From an uncultured Bacteroidales bacterium (GTDB lineage Bacteria > Bacteroidota > Bacteroidia > Bacteroidales > Bacteroidaceae): a stretch of 64,000 nucleotides of DNA. How positions within the stretch are numbered: position 1 is the stretch's first letter; each line of letters opens with the position of its first letter. A program made the translations under genes and the position numbers. A model generated the notes under the pieces. It had not been told where the DNA came from. It worked only from the letters and a program-made list of their open reading frames with translations, and searched no databases. The DNA lies in assembly GCA_902788315.1 (NCBI GenBank), contig CADAJS010000010.1, positions 1 to 64,000 on the forward strand, given 5' to 3'. This document shows, piece by piece, positions 17,372-25,603 of this stretch.

Positions 17372-17379
17372 TAAATTTG
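17372..17379 (+). promoter_or_regulatory. -7 box of the secreted glycosidase-like gene
   Basis: TAAATTTG on the plus strand, 35 bases before the ATG at 17414. It is divergent from the uvrB promoter, with only about 50 bases between the two boxes. Confidence 0.55.
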
Positions 17380-17413
17380 CACTCGGAAGCAACAACCGTC
17401 AAGCAAGCCCCCA

Positions 17414-19612
17414 ATGAAAGCATTCATCACAGCACTGTTTCTCATGTCAATGGCATGCTGTCTCCGGGCTGAACGCCTGGAACAGAAAGTGGCCTCGCTG
17501 CCTGTCTTTGACAGCCTGGCCTCGACACGCACACCTTTCGACTGGCTGCTAACCCCCGAACGCTCCGTGGCGGGCATCTACCGTACACCCGACGCTCGGG
17601 GCATCGTCGTAGCCAACAGCATGGTGTGGCGCACGTTCCGGATTACCCCCAACCTGGCTACCACCGACTACGTGAACCGCATGACCGGCGAGCGGATGAT
17701 GCGGGCCGTGAGTGCGGAGGGCAGTGTCAGCATCAACGGTACCCGATACCCTCTCGGCGGCCTGCAGGGGCAGCAGGAGAGGGGGTATCTGTTGGACGAC
17801 TGGATTGCGTCGCTGACGCCGACTGAAGGCTCTTTCCGTGTCGAGGACTTCGAGACTCGGGATATGGCCCCCTTGCTTCCCTGGAAGCGCACTCGTTGGG
17901 CGCGTAACACCCACGATGCCACGGGGCGCGAGGTCGTCTTCACTCTGCGAGGCCCCGAGGGGATGAAGGGGGTGACGTTGAAGCTCCATGTGGGCATCTA
18001 CGACCAGTTGCCTGTCATACGCCGGTATTTCGAGCTTGTCAACGAGACGTCAGACACCCTCTGTGTGGACTCCTTTGAACTGGAGCGCCTGGCCATGTTC
18101 GAACCCGAGTCGCCCGTGGAGGTTCCCCCGCATTTCCTGCTTCCCAACATCCACGTGGAGAGCGACTATCATGGTGGAGGTAGTTTCACGGAGCGTGAGA
18201 CGGACATCACCGAGCACTGGCTGACCGACCCTGCCTACACCTCGCAACGCAACTATCCTCGCCAGACACCCTGCGTCCTGCAGGTATCCCCGCCCATAGG
18301 GCCTGCCCAGGACGTGGCTCCGGGCGAGACGTTCTGCTCGTTCAATGTCTTCGAGATGCCCTTCGACAGCGATGACCGCGAGCGGAAGGGACTCTTCACG
18401 CGCCGCTTCTATGCCGCCATCGCCCCCTGGACCACCCAGAACCCCATCTTCCTCCATCTCACCTCCACCGACCCCGCCACCGTGCGGCGTGCCGTCGATC
18501 AGTGTGCCGAGACTGGCTACGAGATGATTATCCTGAGCTTCGGTTGCGGACTGAACATGGAGGACGTGTCTGAGGAGAACATCGCCCGCTACAGGGAACT
18601 CGTGGACTATGCCCGTTCGCGGGGCATCGAGATGGGGTGCTATTCGCTGCTGGCAAGCCGATGGATCAGCGATGAGGTGGACGTCATCAACCCAGCCACA
18701 GGCCATCGCGGCGGCATGCGCTTCGGCAGCTCGCCTTGCCTGTGCTCCGAATGGGGCTACGACTACTTCCATAGGCTACAGACCTTCATGGAACGAACGG
18801 GAATGACTTGCCTGGAACACGACGGGTCTTATCCCGGCGACGTCTGCGCTTCGACCACTCATGCCCACCATCGCGGGCTGGCCGACTCGCAGTGGAAGCA
18901 GTTCCGAAAGATTTCCGACTTCTACCGCTGGCTCTCGGAGCGAGGCATGTACAGCAATGTGCCCGACTTCTTCTTCCTGAACGGCACCACGAAGGTGGGC
19001 ATCGGCTATCGCGAGACGAACTGGTCGCTGCCACGCGATCGTCAGATTATCCACACACGCCAGCTCAATTTCGACTGCACCTGGGACCGCCCGCAGACAT
19101 CCCTGTGGAGCTTCGTCCCCCTGGTGCAATATCATGGCGGGGGCGACGCTGCCACCCTGGAGCCGCTGAGCGAACATCTTTATGAATACAAGACACTCAT
19201 GGTGCAGAACTACGGCTGCGGCGTGCAGGCCTGTTATCGTGGACCTCGCCTCTATGACAATGACGAGACGCGCCAGGCTGTCATCGACGTTATCAGCTGG
19301 TACAAGAAGTATCGCCGCATCCTGAACAGCGACATCATCCACCTGCGTAAGCCCGACGCCCGCGACTGGGACGGTATCCTGCACGTGGATCCCCAGGGAC
19401 AGGAGAAAGGGCTGGCGCTCATCTTCAATCCCCTCGGCGAGGATGTCGTGCGAGAGATTACGCTGCCACTATACTACACCGGACTCACCCGTCGCGCACG
19501 CATCCGCGAACGTGAGGGCCGTGCCAAAAGCTATCGGCTGACGCCTGAGGGCAACGTCACCCTGACGGTACGTATCCCGGCGGGCGGCTATACATGGTAC
19601 GTTATCGAATGA
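17414..19612 (+). CDS. secreted glycoside-hydrolase-like protein (alpha-galactosidase-like barrel)
   Basis: A 732-residue exported protein with signal peptide MKAFITALFLMSMACCLRA. The first ~330 residues are beta-rich, like the N-terminal domain of clan GH-D enzymes. The middle is a TIM-barrel-like region: MIILSFGCGLNMED, RGIEMGCYSLLASRW, and TCLEHDGSYPGDVCA, where the DG pair is a plausible catalytic aspartate. A small beta domain ends the protein. It resembles GH27/GH36-type barrels in layout, but I cannot place it in a named family with confidence. It stands alone, divergent from uvrB, with no sugar transporter nearby. Confidence 0.65.
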   Translation: MKAFITALFLMSMACCLRAERLEQKVASLPVFDSLASTRTPFDWLLTPERSVAGIYRTPDARGIVVANSMVWRTFRITPNLATTDYVNRMTGERMMRAVSAEGSVSINGTRYPLGGLQGQQERGYLLDDWIASLTPTEGSFRVEDFETRDMAPLLPWKRTRWARNTHDATGREVVFTLRGPEGMKGVTLKLHVGIYDQLPVIRRYFELVNETSDTLCVDSFELERLAMFEPESPVEVPPHFLLPNIHVESDYHGGGSFTERETDITEHWLTDPAYTSQRNYPRQTPCVLQVSPPIGPAQDVAPGETFCSFNVFEMPFDSDDRERKGLFTRRFYAAIAPWTTQNPIFLHLTSTDPATVRRAVDQCAETGYEMIILSFGCGLNMEDVSEENIARYRELVDYARSRGIEMGCYSLLASRWISDEVDVINPATGHRGGMRFGSSPCLCSEWGYDYFHRLQTFMERTGMTCLEHDGSYPGDVCASTTHAHHRGLADSQWKQFRKISDFYRWLSERGMYSNVPDFFFLNGTTKVGIGYRETNWSLPRDRQIIHTRQLNFDCTWDRPQTSLWSFVPLVQYHGGGDAATLEPLSEHLYEYKTLMVQNYGCGVQACYRGPRLYDNDETRQAVIDVISWYKKYRRILNSDIIHLRKPDARDWDGILHVDPQGQEKGLALIFNPLGEDVVREITLPLYYTGLTRRARIREREGRAKSYRLTPEGNVTLTVRIPAGGYTWYVIE

Positions 19613-19663
19613 CGCTCTCTCCCGATCCTGCCGGCATGCGGAGGTGAGAGAAAAGGCTCAATG

Positions 19664-19697
19664 GCCCACCCGCGTAGGTATCTCGTCGCGGATGGGC
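19664..19697. terminator. bidirectional hairpin between convergent genes
   Basis: GCCCACCCGCG (19664-19674) pairs with CGCGGATGGGC (19687-19697), with one mismatch and a 12-base loop. It lies between the stops of two converging genes, where a shared terminator is expected. Confidence 0.6.
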
Positions 19698-19715
19698 GGA
19701 TTCTGCTTGATGTCC

Positions 19716-21035
19716 CTATTTCTTCACGAATTCCACGCGGCGGTTTTTGGCGCGTCCAGCGTCGGTCGTGTTGTCACCGATGGGTTCCCTTGAGCCTTTG
19801 CCCACAGCCGTCAGGCGGTCGGCAGCGATGCCGTTGGCCACCAGTGCTGCCATGATGGCCTCGGCCCGCTGCTGCGAGAGCTTGTCGTTCACGGCGTCGG
19901 TGCCCGTATTGTCGCAGTGGCCCTGAATCTCAAACTTCACGGCTGTGTCGTCTGTCATTATCTTCGTGATGCGGTTCAGCTCGCCCGTCGATTCGGGACG
20001 TATGGTGGCCTTGCCCGTGTCGAAGGTGATGGCATAGGTGATGATCTTTCCTTCGCTTTGCAGGCGGTCGGCCAGGGGCACGGCGCCCTTGGCGATGCGG
20101 ATGTTGCGCCAGAAGTAGAGGCGGTTGTAGTCGTACGAACCCTCCAGCACCAGGTAGGTGGGCACCGTGGCGTTGGGTATGTTAGCCACGCGCTGCTGGT
20201 CGAAGTAAACCTTGTAGGCCCGCTTGTTGAACGAGATGGCTACGTGGTGCCAAGCGTCTCGCTGTATGCCCTTTATCTCGTAGCTCCCCTCGCGTAAGTC
20301 GTCGCTGCCGGGCACGCTCCAGCGGTAGTCGAAAGAAGCATCCTCGCCATTCTCGGCCGCGGTGATACGCATCCACAGGGAACATTCGGGATCGCCGCCG
20401 ATGTCCTGTATCTTATCCTCGCGGCCCAGCATGATGACGTAGTCGTTCAGGGCTACGCCGTCTCCGTTATACTGTTCCTTGTAGGTGTCCTCGTCCCAGA
20501 TGTAGATGTCGAACTCCACGGTGCACTCGTCCGTCAGATAGACCTTGTTGTCGGCAAAGAGCGGCGTGATTCGGGCGTCCTGCGTGTTTATGGCAGGCTG
20601 TCCGTCGAACTCCACCACCTCGGCTGCGCCCTGAAAAGTGTCCCACATCGAGGGGAACTCGCCCAGCTTCTCGCCGGCCTGGTTGTCCTCGAAGATTATC
20701 TCGTCGCCAGAGACGAAATCGTAGTTGTTCCAGCTCACGTTGGCCTGTTTCTTCCCGGCCTGTTTCTTTTCCCCGCCCTCTGCTGTCTCCTCTGCGTCTG
20801 TGACAGTGTCCTCGGCCTTCGCTTCGGTCTCTGTTTTCTTCTTCTTGAACGGAATCTTGCCGTTGAGGAGGGCATCGGTGGCCTCGTCAGTCTTCTCCAG
20901 CGCCTTTTGCTCTGTCTTCTCCTGTACTTTTTCCAATGCTTTCTTTCCGAGGCTCTTCAGAATGGCTTGTGCTCCGGCGTCCATGCCAAAGCAGAGTGTC
21001 ATCACCAGGATGACCGTGAATCTCATTGTTCTCAT
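19716..21035 (-). CDS. OmpA-family protein with a LamG-like middle domain
   Basis: A 439-residue cell-envelope protein. MRTMRFTVILVMTLCFGMDAGAQ is the signal peptide and sets the start at 21035; the frame further upstream reads through the promoter. A low-complexity, lysine- and glutamate-rich linker (about 30-90) precedes a concanavalin-like domain (about 100-310). The C-terminal OmpA peptidoglycan-binding domain is clear: FEIQGHCDNTG, LSQQRAEAIMAALVANGI, GKGSREPIGDN, AKNRRVEF. It probably links outer membrane to peptidoglycan. Ligand of the middle domain unknown. Confidence 0.88.
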   Translation of the reverse strand: MRTMRFTVILVMTLCFGMDAGAQAILKSLGKKALEKVQEKTEQKALEKTDEATDALLNGKIPFKKKKTETEAKAEDTVTDAEETAEGGEKKQAGKKQANVSWNNYDFVSGDEIIFEDNQAGEKLGEFPSMWDTFQGAAEVVEFDGQPAINTQDARITPLFADNKVYLTDECTVEFDIYIWDEDTYKEQYNGDGVALNDYVIMLGREDKIQDIGGDPECSLWMRITAAENGEDASFDYRWSVPGSDDLREGSYEIKGIQRDAWHHVAISFNKRAYKVYFDQQRVANIPNATVPTYLVLEGSYDYNRLYFWRNIRIAKGAVPLADRLQSEGKIITYAITFDTGKATIRPESTGELNRITKIMTDDTAVKFEIQGHCDNTGTDAVNDKLSQQRAEAIMAALVANGIAADRLTAVGKGSREPIGDNTTDAGRAKNRRVEFVKK

Positions 21036-21079
21036 AGTTTGCTGACGTTTATTGGGGTTGTTTGTTCTTTCTCTCGGCG

Positions 21080-21087
21080 CAAATATA
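21080..21087 (-). promoter_or_regulatory. -7 box of the OmpA-family gene
   Basis: Minus-strand TATATTTG 45 bases before the start at 21035. A weak TTGT sits about 19 bases further upstream. Confidence 0.5.
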
Positions 21088-21534
21088 GATATATCGAGCA
21101 ATGTGACAATGGGAAGAGACTCCTTTTTTCCTTCCTGTGCCCGCAGTTCCACCCATTAGGGTGGTTCTCTCTCCTGTAAGTGTTTCGGAAAAAATCTCTG
21201 CGAGACGTCCCGCCGGCCCCCTCCCAAAATGGGTCGAAAATGCCCCAAAAAGGGACCTTTTCGGGGTGCTTGCTATGTTGGGACTTTCTTAACCGCCTGA
21301 ATGTCAGCGCTCCGAAATTCTGCGTTTTTCTGAGCGAAGCGTCCCCTCGGCCAGAAATACGCGATTCTCGCGACGTAGCGACGTGTCACTTGCGTTTTGG
21401 TGGAGTGTCGCGGCGAGCTTTGCGACACTCCATCTCGACCCTCGCGGCATTCTGTTTCTTTTTACGCAAAATTTCGTGTAAACATTTAATACATGAATTC
21501 CATGCCGGCGTATGTATTAAAAAGGTGGAATTAT
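21088..21534. other. long structured intergenic region upstream of glpK
   Basis: About 450 bases without a supported gene. It holds a perfect 11-base inverted repeat (TGGAGTGTCGC at 21401-21411, GCGACACTCCA at 21422-21432), an 11-base inverted repeat with one mismatch near 21324-21363 (GCGTTTTTCTG and CAGAAATACGC), and a perfect 10-base inverted repeat TTTAATACAT (21485-21494) / ATGTATTAAA (21512-21521) just upstream of the glpK -33 element. The last is placed like an operator. A frame open from 21180 runs out of register into glpK and has no domain. Confidence 0.5.
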
Positions 21535-21565
21535 TTTGTACTTTACCACTTTTTGTCTACCTTTG
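21535..21565 (+). promoter_or_regulatory. glpK promoter
   Basis: TTTG (21535-21538), 19-base spacer, TACCTTTG (21558-21565): a textbook Bacteroidales promoter 59 bases before the glpK start. A 10-base perfect inverted repeat ends 13 bases upstream of its -33 element. Confidence 0.8.
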
Positions 21566-21624
21566 TGCGACCGACTGCCACATAATGCGCAGGAAATGTA
21601 TCACATCGACTAATCTAACAGCCT

Positions 21625-23136
21625 ATGAAAGAGCAATACATCCTGGCTATCGACCAGGGTACCAGCAGTTCGCGAGCCATCGTCTTCAACCGCCAGGGCG
21701 AGAGCCTGGCCGTGGCGCAGAAGGAGTTTACACAGCATTTTCCCCAGTCGGGCTGGGTGGAGCACGACCCGCAGGAGATATGGTCGTCCGAGGCTGCCGT
21801 CATCAGCGAGGTGATGGCGAGCATGGGCATCAGCGGGCAGGACATCGCTGCCGTCGGCATCACCAATCAGCGCGAGACCGCCATCCTGTGGGACGCCGAG
21901 ACGGGCGAACCCGTCTATAATGCCATCGTGTGGCAAGACCGTCGCACGGCCGAGTATTGCGACCGGCTGAAGGCCGACGGGCTCACGGAGACCATTCGCC
22001 AGAAGACGGGGCTGATTATCGACGCCTACTTCAGCGCTACGAAGATAAAATGGGTGCTCGACCATGTGCCCGGCGCCCGCCAGCGGGCCGAGCAGGGACG
22101 GCTGCGCTTCGGCACGGTGGACACGTGGCTCGTATGGCAGCTCACGAGCGGCCGACTGCACATCACCGATGCCACCAACGCCTCGCGCACGATGCTATTT
22201 AATATTCACACCCTGCAGTGGGACGAGGAACTGCTGCGCCTCTTCGACATCCCACGGTCGCTGATGCCCGAGGTGAGGTCGTGCAGTGAGGTGTATGGCC
22301 ATACTGAGGCCACGCTCTTCGGTCAGCCTGTGCCCATCGGGGGCATTGCGGGCGACCAGCAGGCAGCCCTCTTCGGCCAGCTCTGCACCGAGCCGGGCAG
22401 TGTGAAGAATACCTACGGCACGGGCTGCTTCCTCCTGATGAACAGTGGCGAGAAACCCATCACCTCGGCCAACAATCTGCTTACCACCATCGCCCTGAGC
22501 CTTGGCGGGCGCGTGACGTATGCCCTCGAGGGCAGCATCTTCGTGGGCGGAAGCGTGGTACAGTGGCTGCGCGACGGGCTGGGCATCATCCGCTCCTCCG
22601 GCGAGGTCGAGGCATTGGCCGCCTCGGTACCCGACACCGGAGGCGTCTATTTCGTGCCGGCCCTCACTGGCATGGGTGCTCCGTATTGGGACCAGTATGC
22701 CCGAGGCAGCATCACTGGCATCAGCCGGGGCACCACGGCTGCTCATATCGCTCGGGCTGCACTCGAGGGTATCGCCTTCCAGACGCTGGACATCGTCGAG
22801 GCCATGCAGCGCGATGCCGGCATTCCGCTGCGGGAACTGAAGGTCGATGGCGGTGCCTCGCGCAACAATCTGATGATGCAGTTCCAGGCCGACATTCTTG
22901 ACACCACTGTCATCCGTCCCCGCAACCCCGAGACCACAGCGCTGGGAGCCACCTATCTGGCCGGCCTCGCCGTAGGCTACTGGGACAGCGTCGAGACCAT
23001 TCGCCGGCAGTGGATCGTTGACTCCACCTTCACCCCGACGCCCGACCGCCAGCGTGTGGAACAGGCCGTTAAGGGTTGGCGCGTGGCGGTAGGAAGGACA
23101 ACCACAGCCACACCCCCAGCCCCTCTCCAGGGGTGA
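21625..23136 (+). CDS. glpK: glycerol kinase
   Basis: A 503-residue FGGY-family kinase that phosphorylates glycerol to glycerol 3-phosphate. Conserved blocks: [15 protein letters not shown] at the N-terminus, [49 protein letters not shown], and [20 protein letters not shown]. Its last ~8 codons (TPPAPLQG and stop) are formed by half of a palindromic repeat that appears twice more just downstream, so the normal C-terminus ends around the GRTTTA residues. It is followed by glpF, giving a glycerol uptake-and-trapping pair. Confidence 0.97.
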   Translation: MKEQYILAIDQGTSSSRAIVFNRQGESLAVAQKEFTQHFPQSGWVEHDPQEIWSSEAAVISEVMASMGISGQDIAAVGITNQRETAILWDAETGEPVYNAIVWQDRRTAEYCDRLKADGLTETIRQKTGLIIDAYFSATKIKWVLDHVPGARQRAEQGRLRFGTVDTWLVWQLTSGRLHITDATNASRTMLFNIHTLQWDEELLRLFDIPRSLMPEVRSCSEVYGHTEATLFGQPVPIGGIAGDQQAALFGQLCTEPGSVKNTYGTGCFLLMNSGEKPITSANNLLTTIALSLGGRVTYALEGSIFVGGSVVQWLRDGLGIIRSSGEVEALAASVPDTGGVYFVPALTGMGAPYWDQYARGSITGISRGTTAAHIARAALEGIAFQTLDIVEAMQRDAGIPLRELKVDGGASRNNLMMQFQADILDTTVIRPRNPETTALGATYLAGLAVGYWDSVETIRRQWIVDSTFTPTPDRQRVEQAVKGWRVAVGRTTTATPPAPLQG

Positions 23137-23159
23137 GGGAAGAGAACAATAAGCCCCCC

Positions 23160-23278
23160 TGTCAGTTTCCCCTCTCCTCGGAGAGGGGCCGGTGGTGAGG
23201 CTTTAAACAAACCATTAACCACCCTCTCCCTGTCAGCCCCCCCTCTCCCCGGAGAGGGGCCGGGGGTGAGGCTTTAAA
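23160..23278. repeat. two REP-like palindromic units between glpK and glpF
   Basis: Two 48-base units (23160-23207 and 23231-23278), about 90% identical, each with a palindromic core CCCCTCTCC-GGAGAGGGG followed by GGGTGAGGCTTTAAA. A third, partial unit (about 23116-23138) is embedded in the 3' end of glpK and provides its stop codon. They resemble REP-type hairpins; in this place they could protect the glpK transcript or reduce read-through into glpF. Confidence 0.8.
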
Positions 23279-23288
23279 TTCCTATATT

Positions 23289-24011
23289 ATGTTAGAGAAA
23301 ATGACCTTTGAATTCATCGGTACGATGATTCTGATTCTGTTGGGCGACGGTGTGTGCGCCAACGTAAGTCTTGACAAGACAAAAGCCAAGGGTGCCGGCT
23401 GGATTGTCGTCACTATCGCTTGGGGCTTGGCCGTGATGTGCGGCGTCTTCGTGTCGGGTCCCTATACCGGAGCCCACCTCAGCCCGGCTGTGTCCGTCGG
23501 TCTGGCCCTGGCCGGACAGTTCGACTGGAACCTGGTGCTGCCCTATATTGCAGCACAGATGCTGGGTGCCTTCGTCGGTGCGGTGCTCGTGTGGCGGTAT
23601 TTTAAGGACCACTACGATGCTACGGCCGATCCCGATGTGAAGCTGGGCACCTTCTGCACCATCCCGGCCATCCGCAATCCGTGGCGCAACCTGCTGAGCG
23701 AGATAATCGCCACCTTCGTGCTCATCTTCTGCATTCTGGCCATCGGCAACAAGGAGAACACGCCCGAACTGGGCATGGGAAGCCTGGGAGCATTCCCCGT
23801 AGCCTTCCTCATCATCTCCATCGGCATGTCGCTGGGGGGTACCACGGGCTACGCCCTCAATCCTGCCCGTGACCTGGGTCCACGCCTGGCCCACTGCCTG
23901 CTCCCCATCAAGGGAAAGCGCGACAGCGACTGGGCCTACTCGTGGATTCCTGCCCTGGGCCCTATCATCGGCGCCGCCCTCGCTGCCGGCCTCTACCTGA
24001 TTGTGTACTGA
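23289..24011 (+). CDS. glpF: glycerol facilitator / aquaglyceroporin (MIP family)
   Basis: A 240-residue six-helix channel of the major intrinsic protein family, lying directly after glpK, so glycerol is the likely solute. The second pore motif is normal and of the glyceroporin type: NPARDLGPR (191-199), with the aspartate after NPAR that marks glycerol channels. The first motif is altered: GAHLSPAVS (61-69) has SPA instead of NPA. Otherwise the length and spacing are usual for the family. Assignment is firm; the effect of the serine on selectivity is unknown. Confidence 0.93.
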   Translation: MLEKMTFEFIGTMILILLGDGVCANVSLDKTKAKGAGWIVVTIAWGLAVMCGVFVSGPYTGAHLSPAVSVGLALAGQFDWNLVLPYIAAQMLGAFVGAVLVWRYFKDHYDATADPDVKLGTFCTIPAIRNPWRNLLSEIIATFVLIFCILAIGNKENTPELGMGSLGAFPVAFLIISIGMSLGGTTGYALNPARDLGPRLAHCLLPIKGKRDSDWAYSWIPALGPIIGAALAAGLYLIVY

Positions 24012-24030
24012 GACAGCGCCTCGCCACCTC

Positions 24031-24070
24031 TACTCCGAGGACGTGCCCGCATGGGCGCGTCCTCGGAGTA
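24031..24070 (+). terminator. terminator after glpF
   Basis: A strong hairpin: TACTCCGAGGACG pairs with CGTCCTCGGAGTA, with an inner GCCC/GGGC stem and a four-base loop GCAT. It starts 20 bases after the glpF stop. The downstream side is AT-rich rather than a pure T run. Confidence 0.85.
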
Positions 24071-24136
24071 TATAAAGTCCGTCGACGTCAATGATACACA
24101 ACGAAATACAGGATGAAACGGAATACTCTTATATAA

Positions 24137-25477
24137 ATGAAGTTTAAAACTCTATTGGCTACCAAAGCGTCCCTCACCCTTCTCATGAAGACTCTGAGTG
24201 CAGCACTATGGATGGCGGGGGTGCTCGTGGCGGCATCCCCCTCATCGGCTCAAAATCCTATCGTGCCGATGGGCACATACATCGCTGACCCTTCGTCGCG
24301 GGTGATGCCCGACGGGCGGCTCTACGTCTATGGTTCCACCGACCTCACCCCCGACAAGTATTGCTCGAAGGAGTACCATGTGCTCTCGACTGCCGACCTG
24401 AAGCAGTGGACGATGCATCGCAACTCCTTCTCGTGGGGCGAGACGCTCTACGCGCCCGACGTGATGCTGCGCGACGGCACCTACTACCTCTATTATGATG
24501 TGCCCGACGGCAGCGAGTATGTGGCCGTCGGCGATTCGCCCAGCGGTCCATTTCGCGACGGGGTGAAGATAGAAGGGCCACGCCAGATTGACCCCAACAT
24601 CTTCATCGATGATGACGGGCAGGCTTACTATTTCTGGGGGCAGTTCTCGGCAAAGGGCGCTCGTATGAACCCCGACATGAAGACGCTCGACCTCTCGTCG
24701 GTGGTGGACGGGCTGGTCACGGAGAAGGAGCATCACTTCCACGAGGGAAGCTACGTCATCAAGCGGGGCAAGTACTACTATTATATATATGCCGACATCA
24801 GTCGTCGTGGACGCCCCACCAGCTTGGGCTATGCCATGGCCACCTCGCCGCTTGGACCCTACGAATACAAGGGCGTTATCATCGACAATCATGGATGCGA
24901 CCCTGCCAGCTGGAACAATCATGGTTCCATCGTTGAGTACCGGGGCCAGTGGTATGTTCTCTATCACCGTTCCACCCACAACTGCCGTTCGATGCGCAAG
25001 GCATGTATCGAGCCAATCCGATTCAATGCCGACGGGACAATCGACGAGGTGGAGATGACGTCACAGGGAGCATCCGACCCGCTTGATGCCTTTGTGAGGA
25101 ACGATGCTGCCCGTGCCTGCCTGATGGGTGGAAAAGTGTATATCCGCCGCACGGCTGAGGATGCGAATCGCGAAGAGCTGGGTAACATACATGCCGGCGA
25201 CTGGGCTGCATGGAAATACATGGACTTCGGACGGGGAGCTCGCGGGGTGTCGCTGCGTGTGAAGTCTGAGGCTGGTGGCACTATTGTTCTCCATTCCGAT
25301 TCGCTCTGCGGTCGTGAACTGGAGCGCATCGAAGTGCCTGCTCACATGGGCTGGACGGAGTGGCGTGCTAAGGTAAAAAGAGTGCGTGGAGTACATGCCT
25401 TGGTGATGGAGTTCCAGGGGGCGCAAACAGACGAGGAACTGTTCTGCATAGACACTTTCGCCTTCATGCGCCGCTGA
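24137..25477 (+). CDS. secreted GH43 glycosidase with C-terminal CBM6-like domain
   Basis: A 446-residue exported enzyme. The N-terminus has a long signal peptide ending ASPSSAQ; the ATG at 24182 would give a more standard signal, so the start is uncertain. The five-bladed propeller of GH43 shows its three acids: the general-base aspartate in TYIADPSSRVMPDGRLYVYGS, the pKa-modulating aspartate in RQIDPNIFIDDDGQAY, and the general-acid glutamate in HFHEGSYVIKRGKYYY. The last ~130 residues look like a CBM6 module. GH43 enzymes release arabinose, xylose or galactose from plant hemicellulose and pectin. It stands alone, with no transporter. Confidence 0.9.
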   Translation: MKFKTLLATKASLTLLMKTLSAALWMAGVLVAASPSSAQNPIVPMGTYIADPSSRVMPDGRLYVYGSTDLTPDKYCSKEYHVLSTADLKQWTMHRNSFSWGETLYAPDVMLRDGTYYLYYDVPDGSEYVAVGDSPSGPFRDGVKIEGPRQIDPNIFIDDDGQAYYFWGQFSAKGARMNPDMKTLDLSSVVDGLVTEKEHHFHEGSYVIKRGKYYYYIYADISRRGRPTSLGYAMATSPLGPYEYKGVIIDNHGCDPASWNNHGSIVEYRGQWYVLYHRSTHNCRSMRKACIEPIRFNADGTIDEVEMTSQGASDPLDAFVRNDAARACLMGGKVYIRRTAEDANREELGNIHAGDWAAWKYMDFGRGARGVSLRVKSEAGGTIVLHSDSLCGRELERIEVPAHMGWTEWRAKVKRVRGVHALVMEFQGAQTDEELFCIDTFAFMRR

Positions 25478-25570
25478 TATACGCCTCCCTTCTGTATAGT
25501 CATACGCCTAATTGTCTGCATATATATAAAAAGTCTTACGATAGAGGGCCTTTATGTGCTTTTTTTTATG

Positions 25571-25578
25571 TACTTTTG
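25571..25578 (+). promoter_or_regulatory. -7 box of the metalloprotease gene
   Basis: TACTTTTG, 25 bases before the ATG at 25604, preceded by an AT-rich tract with no clear TTTG at the right distance. Confidence 0.5.
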
Positions 25579-25603
25579 CACGGCAAATCATTAACTGACA
25601 GAC

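Noticed and set aside
21180..21920. 246-codon plus frame upstream of and into glpK
   Set aside because: Out of register with glpK and composed of promoter and hairpin sequence.
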